This document shows positions 54,241 to 63,485 of a stretch of 64,000 nucleotides of DNA, piece by piece (positions within the stretch are counted from its first letter, which is position 1; each line of letters begins with the position of its first letter). The notes beneath the pieces were generated by a model that was not told the DNA's origin, did not search any database, and saw only the letters and a list, made by a program, of their open reading frames with translations. The stretch comes from Streptomyces sp. C10-9-1 (GTDB lineage: Bacteria; Actinomycetota; Actinomycetes; Streptomycetales; Streptomycetaceae). The stretch lies in the NCBI RefSeq assembly GCF_024497955.1, contig NZ_JANHKP010000012.1:180958-244957 (forward strand), given 5' to 3'. Position numbers and translations under genes: made by a program.

Positions 54241-55407
54241 GTGAACCTGAAACTCGCCGCCCGCCCTCGCAGAGCCGCCCTCGCGGGCCTGCTGTCGCTG
54301 GTGACGGCCGCCGCCGCCTGGGCCGCTCCCGTGACCTCCGCAGCCGCCCAGGAAGGCCGGGTCAAGGGATGGGGTGCCAACGCCAACTACCAGCTCGGCG
54401 GCACCCTCACCACCTCCAAGTACAAGCCCGTGACCGTCCCCGGGGTGACCGGGGGCAGCGTCGAGGCCCTCGCCGCCGGCTACCACCACAGCCTGGCGCT
54501 GCTCTCCAACGGCACGGTGGAGAGCTGGGGGCGCAACGGCGAAGGGCAGCTCGGCATCGGCAGCACCGCCGCCCAGGACCAGGCGTCCACGGTCGCCGGG
54601 CTCCGCGGGGTGGTGGCCGTGGCCGCGGGCAGCAACCACAGCCTGGCGCTGCTCGCGGACGGCACCGTACGGGCCTGGGGCCTCAACAGCTCCGGGCAGC
54701 TCGGGGACAACACCACCGCGACCCGCACCGTCCCGGTCGTCGTCTCGGGGCTGACCAACGTCGAGGCCATCGCCGCGGGCGGCGCGCACAGCCTGGCCGT
54801 GCTCGCCGACGGCACCGTCAGGGCCTGGGGACTCAACGGCAACGGCCAGCTCGGGGACGGCTCCACCGCCACCCGCACCACCCCGGTGACCGTGAGCGGC
54901 CTGGACAACGTCCGCAGCGTGGCCGCGGGGAACAACCACAGCCTCGCCCGGCGGGCCGACGGCACGGTATGGGCCTGGGGCCGCGGATCGGAGGGGCAGA
55001 TCGGGGACAACGCCACCGCACAGCGCCTCACCCCGGTCCAGGCCGACGGGATCGGCACCGCCCGCGACATCAGCGCCGGTGTCCACCACAGCGTCGCGCG
55101 CCTCGCCAACGGCACCGTCGTGGCCTGGGGGTACAACGCCCAGGGGCAGATGGGCGACGGCACCACCACCAACCGCCCCGCGCCCATCGTCCTGGACGGT
55201 GCCGAGCAGATCCGGGCCGTCTCCGCGGGCGGCTACCACACGCTGGTCCTCGACCGGGAGGGTCGCGTCCGGGCCGTCGGCTACAACAACAACGGGCAGA
55301 TCGGCGACGGCGCCACCGCCAACCGCACCGCCCTCACCGAGCCGGTGAACAGCCTCAGCAGCGTGTCGCTGATCGCCGGAGGCGGCGAGTTCAGCCTCGC
55401 GGGCTGA
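54241..55407 (+). CDS. Secreted RCC1-repeat beta-propeller protein
   Basis: A 388-residue exported protein. The signal peptide ends near residue 36 (T-S-A-A-A-Q). Seven RCC1 repeats of about 51 residues follow, each with a W-G-x-N-x-x-G-Q-L-G core (the last reads A-V-G-Y-N-N-N-G-Q-I-G) and an H-S-L-A-L-L-A-D-G-T-V element. Seven repeats fit a closed propeller. RCC1 domains bind proteins or carbohydrates; here no enzymatic role is visible. Repeats 3 and 4 are nearly identical, a sign of recent duplication. Confidence 0.9.
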   Translation: MNLKLAARPRRAALAGLLSLVTAAAAWAAPVTSAAAQEGRVKGWGANANYQLGGTLTTSKYKPVTVPGVTGGSVEALAAGYHHSLALLSNGTVESWGRNGEGQLGIGSTAAQDQASTVAGLRGVVAVAAGSNHSLALLADGTVRAWGLNSSGQLGDNTTATRTVPVVVSGLTNVEAIAAGGAHSLAVLADGTVRAWGLNGNGQLGDGSTATRTTPVTVSGLDNVRSVAAGNNHSLARRADGTVWAWGRGSEGQIGDNATAQRLTPVQADGIGTARDISAGVHHSVARLANGTVVAWGYNAQGQMGDGTTTNRPAPIVLDGAEQIRAVSAGGYHTLVLDREGRVRAVGYNNNGQIGDGATANRTALTEPVNSLSSVSLIAGGGEFSLAG

Positions 55408-55473
55408 TCCGGTCCGCTGCGGGCCGACCCGGTCCGCTCGGGCGCGTGCGGGGCCGGCCGTCCGGCCCCGCAC

Positions 55474-56046
55474 CTACATGCTGCTGACCGACCGCGCGTA
55501 GTTGACCTGCCCCATCACCTGCTGGAACGTGTGCGGGCCGGTGGCCGGGATCATCGTCGAGTGGTGCTTGCCGCCGCTGGTGACGGTGACCTGGACGAAC
55601 CCGGTCGTCGTCTTCTCCTTCATCAGCAGGAACAGCAGCCCCAGGAGGCAGAAGACGAAGAACACGACGGCGAGCACGATGGCGTGGGTGGGGATCTTCT
55701 CCTCGGTGCGCGACATGTCCGTCGCGTTCCACACCGCACCCTTCAGCGGCAGCGTGCCCGCCGGGGTGACGATCCCGTCGGGGAGCACCGTGATGTCCCC
55801 GATGGACACCAGCGGCTGACCTCCCGCCGGCACCGGGGCCCCGCCCGGGTGGGACGGCAGCGCCACGCCCCCGGGCTGCGTCATGGCGTAGGGCGGGGTG
55901 GAGCCGTCGGCGAGGGTCGGGTTCTGCGGGTAGCCGTACGGTCCCGACGCCGGTCCCGGATAGCCGTACCCGGGCGCGCCGGGCGGCTGGGACGGGCCCC
56001 AGTTGTACTCCGGCTCCCCTTCGCGGTACGGATTCGCCTCGGTCAT
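55474..56046 (-). CDS. Pro/Gly-rich single-pass membrane protein
   Basis: A 190-residue protein. Residues 1-75 are a Pro/Gly/Tyr-rich disordered tail. A short conserved block (I-G-D-I-T-V and I-V-T-P-A-G-T-L-P-L) follows, then one strong membrane helix (about 128-150, A-I-V-L-A-V-V-F-F-V-F-C-L-L-G). The last 40 residues are probably outside. Family not recognised; it is a common Streptomyces neighbour of sdhB. GGGGAG lies 4 nt before the ATG. Confidence 0.8.
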   Translation of the reverse strand: MTEANPYREGEPEYNWGPSQPPGAPGYGYPGPASGPYGYPQNPTLADGSTPPYAMTQPGGVALPSHPGGAPVPAGGQPLVSIGDITVLPDGIVTPAGTLPLKGAVWNATDMSRTEEKIPTHAIVLAVVFFVFCLLGLLFLLMKEKTTTGFVQVTVTSGGKHHSTMIPATGPHTFQQVMGQVNYARSVSSM

Positions 56047-56133
56047 TGTTCTCCCCGCTTCCCTGCCTGTCAGACGGTCCCCTGATCCTGCCAGTTCCGC
56101 ACCCGCCCGGTGAAGTCCGGTGCCGTGGCACAC

Positions 56134-56175
56134 GCGAGGGCCCCGGTCCCACAGGAGTGGGGCCGGGGCCCTCGC
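56134..56175 (-). terminator. sdhCDAB terminator
   Basis: 13-bp perfect stem (56134-56146 with 56163-56175) downstream of sdhB on the minus strand. Confidence 0.75.
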
Positions 56176-56213
56176 GCCCCGCGGGCGCGTCCGCGCGCGC
56201 CGGGGGGAAGCCG

Positions 56214-56972
56214 TCAGAAGCGGCGCGTGATCAGCGCCCGCTTGACCTCCTGGATGGCCTTGGTGACCTCGATACCGCGCGGGCAGGCGTCCGTGCAGTT
56301 GAAGGTCGTGCGGCAGCGCCACACGCCGTCCTTGTCGTTGAGGATCTCCAGGCGCTGCTCGCCCGCCTCGTCGCGCGAGTCGAAGATGAAGCGGTGCGCG
56401 TTGACGATCGCCGCCGGGCCGAAGTACTGGCCGTCGTTCCAGAACACCGGGCACGAGGAGGTGCACGCGGCGCACAGGATGCACTTGGTGGTGTCGTCGA
56501 AGCGCTCGCGGTCCTCGGCGGACTGCAGGCGCTCGCGGGTGGGCTCGTTCCCCTTGGTCACCAGGAACGGCATGACGTCCCGGTACGCCTGGAAGAACGG
56601 CTCCATGTCCACGATCAGGTCCTTGAGGACCGTCAGGCCCTTGATGGCCTCGATCGTGATCGGCTTCTCCGGGTTGATGTCCTTGATCAGCGTCTTGCAG
56701 GCGAGCCTGTTCTTGCCGTTGATCCGCATCGCGTCGGAGCCGCAGATGCCGTGGGCGCAGGAGCGGCGGAAGGTGAGGGTGCCGTCCTGGTCCCACTTGA
56801 TCTTGTGGAGCCCGTCGAGCACCCGCTCCTTGGGGTCGATCTCCAGCTGGAAGTCCTCCCAGACCGCGTGCTCCGACACCTCGGGGTTGAAGCGGCGGAT
56901 CCGGAAGGTGACGGTGATGTACGGGGAGGCGCCCGAGGTCTCCTCGGTCTTGTCCAGTACGGGGGTAGCCAT
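56214..56972 (-). CDS. sdhB: Succinate dehydrogenase iron-sulfur subunit
   Basis: A 252-residue subunit carrying the three clusters between FAD and quinone. [2Fe-2S]: R-R-S-C-A-H-G-I-C-G-S-D with a later C. [4Fe-4S]: C-I-L-C-A-A-C-T-S-S-C-P. [3Fe-4S]: C-R-T-T-F-N-C-T-D-A-C-P-R-G-I. The ATG shares its base with the sdhA stop (TGATG), so subunits are made in step. Last gene of sdhCDAB. Confidence 0.97.
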   Translation of the reverse strand: MATPVLDKTEETSGASPYITVTFRIRRFNPEVSEHAVWEDFQLEIDPKERVLDGLHKIKWDQDGTLTFRRSCAHGICGSDAMRINGKNRLACKTLIKDINPEKPITIEAIKGLTVLKDLIVDMEPFFQAYRDVMPFLVTKGNEPTRERLQSAEDRERFDDTTKCILCAACTSSCPVFWNDGQYFGPAAIVNAHRFIFDSRDEAGEQRLEILNDKDGVWRCRTTFNCTDACPRGIEVTKAIQEVKRALITRRF

Positions 56973-58726
56973 CAGTACTTACGCTCCATCGGCTGGTAGC
57001 GGGTCTGGACGACCGGCTTGTAGTCGAGACGGACGGTCTCGGAGCCGTCTTCGCCGACCTCGCGGTACGCCATGGTGTGGCGCATGAAGTTGACGTCGTC
57101 GCGGTTCGGGTAGTCCTCGCGGTAGTGGCCGCCGCGGGACTCCTTGCGGGCCAGGGCGGAGACGGCCATGACCTCGGCCAGGTCGAGCAGGTTGCCCAGC
57201 TCGACGGCCTCCAGCAGGTCCGTGTTGAACCGCTTGCCCTTGTCCTGGACGGACACGTTCTTGTACCGCTCGCGCAGCTCGGCGATCTTCTCGACCGCGG
57301 TCTTGATCGTCTGCTCGGTGCGGAACACCATCACGTTGGCGTCCATCGTCTCCTGCAGCTCGCGGCGGATCTCCGCCACGCGCTCGCTGCCGGTGGAGCT
57401 GCGCAGCTGCTCGACCATCTCCTCGACCAGGGAGGCCGGGTTCTCGGGCAGCTCGACGAAGTCGGCCTTCGCGGCGTACTCGGCGGCCGCGATGCCGGCC
57501 CGGCGGCCGAAGACGTTGATGTCCAGCAGCGAGTTGGTGCCCAGGCGGTTGGCACCGTGGACCGACACGCAGGCGACCTCGCCGGCGGCGTAGAGGCCGG
57601 GGACGACGGTGGTGTTGTCCGCGAGCACCTCGCCCTCGACGTTGGTCGGGATGCCGCCCATGGCGTAGTGCGCGGTGGGCTGGATCGGGATCGGGTCCGT
57701 GTAGGGCTCGATGCCGAGGTAGGTCCGCGCGAACTCGGTGATGTCCGGGAGCTTGGCGTCCAGCTGCTCCGGCGGCAGGTGGGTGAGGTCCAGGTAGACG
57801 TGGTCGCCCTCGGGGCCGCAGCCGCGGCCCTCGCGGATCTCCGTGTAGATGGAGCGGGAGACGACGTCCCGGGAGGCGAGGTCCTTCATGACGGGGGCGT
57901 ACTTCTCCATGAAGCGCTCGCCGTCCTTGTTGCGGAGGATGCCGCCCTCACCGCGGGCGCCCTCCGTCAGCAGGATGCCCATGCGCCAGATGCCCGTCGG
58001 GTGGAACTGGAAGAACTCCATGTCCTCCAGCGGCAGGCCGCGCCGGTAGCAGGCCGCCTGGCCGTCACCGGTGAGGGTGTGCGCGTTGGAGGTCACCTTG
58101 AAGAACTTGCCGTTGCCGCCGGAGGCGTAGATGACGGCCTTCGCCTGGAAGATGTGGAGCTCGCCGGTGGCCAGGTCGTAGGCGACCACGCCGGCGGACT
58201 TCCGGACGCCGTCGACCTCGGTGATCAGCTGGTCCAGGACGTAGAACTCGTTGAAGAACTCCACGCCCTCCTTGACGCAGTTCTGGTACAGCGTCTGGAG
58301 GATCATGTGGCCGGTGCGGTCCGCGGCGTAGCAGGACCGGCGGACCGGTGCCTCGCCGTGGTTGCGGGAGTGGCCGCCGAAGCGGCGCTGGTCGATGGTG
58401 CCGTCCGGCGTCCGGTTGAACGGCAGGCCCATCTTCTCCAGGTCGAGGACGGCGTCGATGGCCTCCTTCGCCAGGATCTCGGCGGCGTCCTGGTCGACCA
58501 GGTAGTCACCGCCCTTGACCGTGTCGAAGGTGTGCCACTCCCAGTTGTCCTCCTCCACGTTCGCCAGCGCGGCGGCCATGCCGCCCTGCGCGGCGCCCGT
58601 GTGGGAGCGGGTGGGGTAGAGCTTCGTCAGGACCGCGGTCCGGCTGCGCTTCGTCGCCTCGATGGCGGCGCGCATGCCGGCGCCGCCGGCGCCGACGATG
58701 ACGGTGTCGTACTTGTGGATCTTCAT
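56972..58726 (-). CDS. sdhA: Succinate dehydrogenase flavoprotein subunit
   Basis: A 584-residue catalytic subunit oxidising succinate to fumarate. The FAD fold starts V-I-V-G-A-G-G-A-G-M-R-A-A. The histidine that binds FAD covalently is in S-H-T-G-A-A-Q-G-G. Active-site motifs F-Q-F-H-P-T-G and Y-A-M-G-G-I-P-T-N are present. It delivers electrons to SdhB. Starts 25 bp after sdhD. Confidence 0.97.
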   Translation of the reverse strand: MKIHKYDTVIVGAGGAGMRAAIEATKRSRTAVLTKLYPTRSHTGAAQGGMAAALANVEEDNWEWHTFDTVKGGDYLVDQDAAEILAKEAIDAVLDLEKMGLPFNRTPDGTIDQRRFGGHSRNHGEAPVRRSCYAADRTGHMILQTLYQNCVKEGVEFFNEFYVLDQLITEVDGVRKSAGVVAYDLATGELHIFQAKAVIYASGGNGKFFKVTSNAHTLTGDGQAACYRRGLPLEDMEFFQFHPTGIWRMGILLTEGARGEGGILRNKDGERFMEKYAPVMKDLASRDVVSRSIYTEIREGRGCGPEGDHVYLDLTHLPPEQLDAKLPDITEFARTYLGIEPYTDPIPIQPTAHYAMGGIPTNVEGEVLADNTTVVPGLYAAGEVACVSVHGANRLGTNSLLDINVFGRRAGIAAAEYAAKADFVELPENPASLVEEMVEQLRSSTGSERVAEIRRELQETMDANVMVFRTEQTIKTAVEKIAELRERYKNVSVQDKGKRFNTDLLEAVELGNLLDLAEVMAVSALARKESRGGHYREDYPNRDDVNFMRHTMAYREVGEDGSETVRLDYKPVVQTRYQPMERKY

Positions 58727-58751
58727 GACGTGGATTACCTCAGCCCCGTGC

Positions 58752-59237
58752 CTAGCGGATGTTCGGGTCGAAGGTGAAGATCACCAGCGTGCCCAGAAGG
58801 ATGGTGAACACCGTGGCGGTGTACAGCAGGCCCTTGAGCCACAGGCGCGTGTTCGGCCGCTCCGCGTAGTCGTTGATGACCGTGCGGAGGCCGTTGGCGC
58901 CGTGCAGCATGGCGAGCCACAGCATCAGCAGGTCCCAGGTCTGCCAGAACGGGGACGCCCAGCGGCCGGCCACGAAGGCGAAGCCGATCTTGGAGACGCC
59001 GCCGTCCAGCACCAGCTGGATCAGCAGGTGGCCGATGACCAGGACGACGAGGACCACGCCCGAGAGGCGCATGAAGAGCCACGCGGCCATCTCGAAGTTG
59101 CCGCGGGTCGACTTCGGGGTCTTCCCGGTGCGCTTGCGCGGCGCCTCGATGTACGGGGCCGGGTTGTCGACGTCGTAGTGGCGGGTCGCGCCCTCGCCCT
59201 CGACCTGGCCGATTGCGGAAGTCGTGTCAGTGGACAT
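58752..59237 (-). CDS. sdhD: Succinate dehydrogenase hydrophobic membrane anchor
   Basis: A 161-residue anchor subunit with three helices after a 50-residue hydrophilic N-terminus. Helix 1 contains the heme-ligand candidate in V-I-G-H-L-L-I-Q and helix 2 M-L-H-G-A-N-G-L-R. With SdhC it binds quinone and heme b in the membrane. It lies 8 bp after sdhC. Confidence 0.93.
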   Translation of the reverse strand: MSTDTTSAIGQVEGEGATRHYDVDNPAPYIEAPRKRTGKTPKSTRGNFEMAAWLFMRLSGVVLVVLVIGHLLIQLVLDGGVSKIGFAFVAGRWASPFWQTWDLLMLWLAMLHGANGLRTVINDYAERPNTRLWLKGLLYTATVFTILLGTLVIFTFDPNIR

Positions 59238-59245
59238 CTCTCGCC

Positions 59246-59626
59246 TCAGCTCCCGAACAGTTCACGAGCGGCGTGGCCGAGCACGGGGTACAGGGCGCCC
59301 GCCATCAGGACGACCCAGATGCCCATGACGGTCCACAGCATCTGCTTCTGGTAGCGCGGGCCCTTGGACCAGAAGTCCACGGCGATGACGCGAAGACCGT
59401 TCAGCGCGTGGAACAGGATCGCGGCGACGAGGCCGTATTCGAGCAGCGCGACGATCGGCGTCTTGTAGGTGGCGACGACCTGGTCGTACGCCTCGGGAGA
59501 GACACGGACGAGAGCGGTGTCAAGCACGTGTACGAACAGGAAGAAGAAGATGAGGACGCCGGTGACTCGGTGAGCCACCCAGGACCACATTCCTTCCCGG
59601 CCGCGGTACAGCGTTCCAGCCGGCAC
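59246..59626 (-). CDS. sdhC: Succinate dehydrogenase cytochrome b556 subunit
   Basis: A 126-residue three-helix subunit, first gene of sdhCDAB. R-G-R-E-G-M-W-S-W-V-A-H-R-V-T-G is the conserved N-terminal sequence with the quinone-site region; F-V-H-V-L-D and I-L-F-H-A-L-N-G-L-R hold candidate heme histidines. The GTG at 59626 has GGAGGG 8 nt upstream. Longer in-frame readings upstream are not supported by homology. Confidence 0.93.
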   Translation of the reverse strand: MPAGTLYRGREGMWSWVAHRVTGVLIFFFLFVHVLDTALVRVSPEAYDQVVATYKTPIVALLEYGLVAAILFHALNGLRVIAVDFWSKGPRYQKQMLWTVMGIWVVLMAGALYPVLGHAARELFGS

Positions 59627-59793
59627 GGATGAACCCTCCGGGAGCGGGGACTGGGGCCTGCCGGCTTGGGATGTCGGTCGGGCCCGGCCGGGTACGGTCC
59701 ACCGGCCCTGGACATCGTAGCGACGTGTTGTCGGTTCGTTCGCCCGGGGTGCACCGGTGTGATCAAACAGGCAATCAATCAGCCTCGTACGGG

Positions 59794-60192
59794 CTACACC
59801 GGACGCCCGGGACGGCCCTTCCCGGGCCCGGGCGCCAGCGCCCGCACCACCCGGGACCGGGCCAGGGCGCGCAGTTCGTCGGCGGCGACGGAGCGCTCCT
59901 CGTCCGGCTCGTGCGCGAGGCGGCGCCGGATGCCGACGAGGACCTGGTCCAGGTACTCGTCCGGACGGTGGCCGTCGAGGCAGATGACGAACGCGTGTCC
60001 GAACCTGCTCTCGTAGGCGGCGTGGGCGGCTGCCAGCGCGGTGCGCGCGGCGGGCGGCGCGTCCGGGGCGGGTCCGGCCGCGGACTCCAGGGCGAGCGCC
60101 TCGTGGACGTCGGCGGGCGCCAGGTCGTAGGCCGCCTCGTCGCACGCGGCCAGCAGGGAGCCCAGGTCCGGGTAGGGGCGGTGGGCGGCCAC
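59794..60192 (-). CDS. Degenerate OHCU-decarboxylase-like protein, start uncertain
   Basis: The frame resembles 2-oxo-4-hydroxy-4-carboxy-5-ureidoimidazoline decarboxylase of the uric-acid pathway: A-A-H-A-A-Y-E-S-R-F-G-H-A-F-V-I-C-L, then R-R-R-L-A-H-E-P-D-E-E-R and E-L-R-A-L-A-R. The catalytic H-P-x-I-G motif is missing. The homologous frame goes on upstream through about 60279 (G-L-A-A-F-N-A-S-P-T-P-R-A-E-A-L-L-L-G-C), yet no ATG, GTG or TTG occurs before an in-frame TAG. GTG 60192 is the only normal start and would cut the domain. It may be inactive or a pseudogene. Confidence 0.6.
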   Translation of the reverse strand: MAAHRPYPDLGSLLAACDEAAYDLAPADVHEALALESAAGPAPDAPPAARTALAAAHAAYESRFGHAFVICLDGHRPDEYLDQVLVGIRRRLAHEPDEERSVAADELRALARSRVVRALAPGPGKGRPGRPV

Positions 60193-60279
60193 CCGCCGCG
60201 CCCAGCGGTGGCTGCCGCAGCAGCCGAGGAGCAGCGCCTCGGCCCGGGGGGTCGGGGAGGCGTTGAAGGCGGCCAGGCC

Positions 60280-60665
60280 CGGGGCGCCCGGAGCCCGGCC
60301 GCTCGTGCCCCTGCCGGTCGGGCCCGGTGCGGCGGGGCGTGCGGACGGTATGGCGCCGGTGGCGCTGCCTGCGGGTGCTGCGGCCGGGGGCCTGACGGCC
60401 GGCCCTCGCTGCGGCAGGGCGGCGGGAGTGTCGCTGGACAGCGGGAGCTCCTCGGAGAACCAGCGGGACGGCTGGGAAGTGAGGCGGGACGGCTGGGGAG
60501 GGAGGTGAGGATGAGCCGCAACGCTATCGATCTATGTCGAAAGCTGTGCGAAGCGTGCGCGAATTTCACCCGGACGGGAGAGTTTGGGATCCTCATATGG
60601 ACGCGAGGGGTGGACGCTGATGGGGGGTGTCGTTTGCGACGATCGCCGTATATGGAGGTAAGCGC
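60280..60665. other. Region between the OHCU-like gene and the hexosaminidase gene
   Basis: The left part extends the open OHCU-like frame as an Ala/Pro-rich tail. From 60520 to 60660 the sequence is less GC-rich and looks regulatory. GGAGG (60654-60658) is the ribosome site for the gene at 60666. No clear operator was found. Confidence 0.45.
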
Positions 60666-62276
60666 ATGATATGGGGCCCCCGGATAACCGGTCGCTCTCG
60701 TGCCGCAGGCGCGACGGCCGCGCTGCTCGCCGTCTTCTCCCTCACCCTGGCGGGCTGCTCCGTCGCCGACGGGGACCCCGGAGCGGCGGCGCCCGACGAG
60801 CCCGCGACCACCTCCCCCTCCCCGTCGCCCAGCCCCACCCGCAGCTACCCCCTCTCCGAGGCGCCCGACACCGTGCCCGCGGTCCAGCGGCACCAGGCGG
60901 CCCGCGGCCCCGGCTGGAAGCCGGGCCCCGAGAGCGGAGTGGTGATCGCCGAGGGCAGCGAGGGGCTCGCCGACGAGGCCCGGCTGCTGGCACGGGAGCT
61001 GGATCTCGACTACCGCGGGACCGTCCCGGCCCGCGCCGGGGACGTGCGGCTCGCCCTCGCCGGGGACGGGCCGGCCGAGTCCTACACCCTCGCCGCCCGC
61101 GGCGACCGCGTGGTGATCACCGGGCCCGACGAGGCCGGCGTCTTCTACGGCACCCGCACCCTGAAGCAGGCGCTGCGCACCGGCGGAGCCGTGCCGGAGG
61201 GTGTGGTGACCGACCGCCCCGACCGCGCCCAGCGCGGCCTGAACCTCGACATCGCGCGCAAGCACTTCACGGCCGAGTGGATCGAGGCCCGGATGCGCGA
61301 GATGGCCGACCTCAAGCTCAACCAGCTCGGTCTGCACTTCTCCGACGACCAGGCCTTCCGCATCCAGTCGGACACCCACCCCGAGGTGGTCTCCGACCCG
61401 CACCTGACCAAGGCCGAGGTCCGAAGGATCGTCGCGCTCGGCAGGAGCCTGCACATCTCCGTCTTCGGTGAGATCGACTCGCCCGGCCACCTCGGCGCGG
61501 TGCTGCGCGCCCATCCGCAGCTCCAGCTCCGCAGCGTCCAGGGCGTCCCCCGCCAGGGCGCCATCGACATCTCCCAGCCCCAGTCCGCCGAGATCGTGGA
61601 CGACCTGCTGCGCGAGTACACCGCCCTGTTCGGCGCGCGCTGGTTCCACGTGGGCGCCGACGAGTACCAGGCACTGACGGTGCGCGACCCCGCGGCCTCC
61701 TACCCGCAGCTGGCGACGGCCGCCCGCGAGCGCTACGGCGCCGGGGCGGGGGTCCAGGACCTCGCCGAGGGCTGGCTGAACGACCGGGCCGCCGTGGTCC
61801 GCGGGGCCGGCCAGATCCCGAAGGCGTGGAACGACGGCTTCTTCGCCGGGGGAGTGGTCGGCGCCGACCAGGACATCGAGGTCGAGTACTGGACCGGCAA
61901 GGAGATCGGCGCCCGCGAGCCTGCCGGGTACCTGGCCGAGGGCCGGAAGATGGTCAACCTCAACGACGAGTACCTCTACTACGTCCTCGGCGAGCCCAAC
62001 GAGTTCGTCTACCCGACGGGCGAGCGCATCTACGAGGAGTGGACCCCGCTGGTGCTGCGCGGTTCCGAGCCCGTGGCGGAGGAGTACTCCGACCAGATCC
62101 TCGGCGGACGCTTCGCCGTCTGGTGCGACCTCGCGAACTCCCAGACGCCCGAGCAGGTCGCGGAGGGCATCCGCCGCCCGCTCCAGGCGGTCTCCCAGAA
62201 GCTGTGGGATGCGGATGAACCGTCGCTCACCTGGGCGCAGTTCGAATCCCTCGCGGATCGGGCCACTACCGGGTGA
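60666..62276 (+). CDS. Beta-N-acetylhexosaminidase lipoprotein (GH20)
   Basis: A 536-residue extracellular GH20 enzyme releasing terminal GlcNAc/GalNAc, for instance from chitin oligomers. Lipobox T-L-A-G-C with C31 lipidated, then a Ser/Pro linker. The GH20b domain (about 85-185) ends near D-E-A-G-V-F-Y-G-T-R-T. The catalytic barrel has R-G-L-N-L-D-I-A-R and the catalytic pair D332-E333 in V-G-A-D-E-Y. The start at 60666 has GGAGG 7 nt upstream and gives a proper signal peptide. Confidence 0.93.
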   Translation: MIWGPRITGRSRAAGATAALLAVFSLTLAGCSVADGDPGAAAPDEPATTSPSPSPSPTRSYPLSEAPDTVPAVQRHQAARGPGWKPGPESGVVIAEGSEGLADEARLLARELDLDYRGTVPARAGDVRLALAGDGPAESYTLAARGDRVVITGPDEAGVFYGTRTLKQALRTGGAVPEGVVTDRPDRAQRGLNLDIARKHFTAEWIEARMREMADLKLNQLGLHFSDDQAFRIQSDTHPEVVSDPHLTKAEVRRIVALGRSLHISVFGEIDSPGHLGAVLRAHPQLQLRSVQGVPRQGAIDISQPQSAEIVDDLLREYTALFGARWFHVGADEYQALTVRDPAASYPQLATAARERYGAGAGVQDLAEGWLNDRAAVVRGAGQIPKAWNDGFFAGGVVGADQDIEVEYWTGKEIGAREPAGYLAEGRKMVNLNDEYLYYVLGEPNEFVYPTGERIYEEWTPLVLRGSEPVAEEYSDQILGGRFAVWCDLANSQTPEQVAEGIRRPLQAVSQKLWDADEPSLTWAQFESLADRATTG

Positions 62277-62459
62277 ATCCCCTTCGCGCACCCCGCTGAC
62301 CAGCACAAAGGTGCTGGACGCCGGTGCCGCCGCCCACGTAGGGTCCCCGGGCGGCGGCCCGCCCCCGGTGCGCGGAGCCGTCCACTCGCGTTTCCCGCGG
62401 CGCCACGGGGGAGTGGCGCCCCTTCTCCGTCTCCATGAATCCAGGGGGGTTCGTTCGTC

Positions 62460-63302
62460 ATGCCGTGTTCCCAGTGCGAGCACAGATCCACCACGTCCGC
62501 AGGGGCGCCCTGCCCCGCGTGCACGGGCCAGAACGCCGCCGCGGCACCCGCCGCCCCGGCGGCCCCGGTCACCACGCTCACGCCCACCCCCGCGCCGCCG
62601 CCCGGCGTGGTCGGGTCGGGCGTGCTCCGCTCCCCGGTGGGGCTGGGGCGGGCGGCGATGATCCTGCTGCTCCTCGTGGCGGTGGCCGACGTCGCGTCCA
62701 TCACGGCCACGTTCAACATGCGCCGCCTGATGACCGGGGTGCTCGACGGCGGCTTCGCCGACGACGGCTTCGTCGCCGTCTCCGAGAGGGACGCGGACTT
62801 CGCCGACGCGATGATGGCCGTGACCTCGTTCGCCGGCATGGCCCTGGTGCTGGCGACGATGGTGGTCTTCATCATCTGGTTCCACCGGGTGCGCTGCAAC
62901 GCGGGTGTCTTCGCCACGGACTGGTTCACCAACGGCACGGGCATGGCCATCGGCTCGTGGTTCATCCCGATCGGCAACCTGTGGATCCCCCGGCGCGTCG
63001 CCGTCGAGACCTGGACCGCCAGCCGGGCCGACCACCTCGCCCACTCCCGGCAGGAGCCCATCACGCTGGTCAACGCCTGGTGGACGGCGTGGCTGATCAC
63101 GATCTGCCTCGGCCGCGTCGCCGGTCGGCTGTACGACCGTGCGGAGACGCCCGGCGAGATCGTCTCGGCCGCCGACTTCCTGGTGGCCGCCGATGTCACG
63201 AACATCGTCGCCGCCGTGCTCGCCATCCTGTTCGTCCGCAGGCTGACCCACATGCAGCACACCAAGGCCCTGGCGCTGTCCCAGGCGCCCCGGACGGTGT
63301 GA
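62460..63302 (+). CDS. DUF4328 membrane protein with N-terminal zinc-ribbon-like motif
   Basis: A 280-residue protein. C-S-Q-C and C-P-A-C in the first 22 residues may bind zinc. An Ala/Pro linker follows, then four hydrophobic helices, with the family core W-F-H-R-V-R-C-N-A and F-I-P-I-G-N-L-W-I-P-R-R, and W-W-T-A-W-L-I. Function unknown; DUF4328 proteins are frequent in Streptomyces. The N-terminal ribbon points to the cytoplasm. Ends at a perfect hairpin. Confidence 0.88.
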   Translation: MPCSQCEHRSTTSAGAPCPACTGQNAAAAPAAPAAPVTTLTPTPAPPPGVVGSGVLRSPVGLGRAAMILLLLVAVADVASITATFNMRRLMTGVLDGGFADDGFVAVSERDADFADAMMAVTSFAGMALVLATMVVFIIWFHRVRCNAGVFATDWFTNGTGMAIGSWFIPIGNLWIPRRVAVETWTASRADHLAHSRQEPITLVNAWWTAWLITICLGRVAGRLYDRAETPGEIVSAADFLVAADVTNIVAAVLAILFVRRLTHMQHTKALALSQAPRTV

Positions 63303-63308
63303 AACCGC

Positions 63309-63342
63309 ACCACGGAGCGCCGCGGCTGCGGCGCTCCGTGGT
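63309..63342 (+). terminator. Terminator after the DUF4328 gene
   Basis: Perfect 15-bp stem (63309-63323 with 63328-63342) and a GGCT loop. Confidence 0.8.
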
Positions 63343-63485
63343 GAGAAGGTGACACGGAGGTATGGCGGAACCCCACCGCACTCCCGTAGGGTCAGGGCGA
63401 ACTTTCAGCCAGCGGCTGATGCGTTTTTGAGCCATCTGCCTGGCGGGGGAGAGTCGTGCCCCCGTCCGCGAGGGGAGGCGTCCGC

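Noticed and set aside
62236..62255. tRNA T-arm-like GTTCGAATCCC
   Set aside because: It lies inside the GH20 coding sequence (Q-F-E-S-L) and there is no acceptor stem, anticodon arm or D-arm around it.
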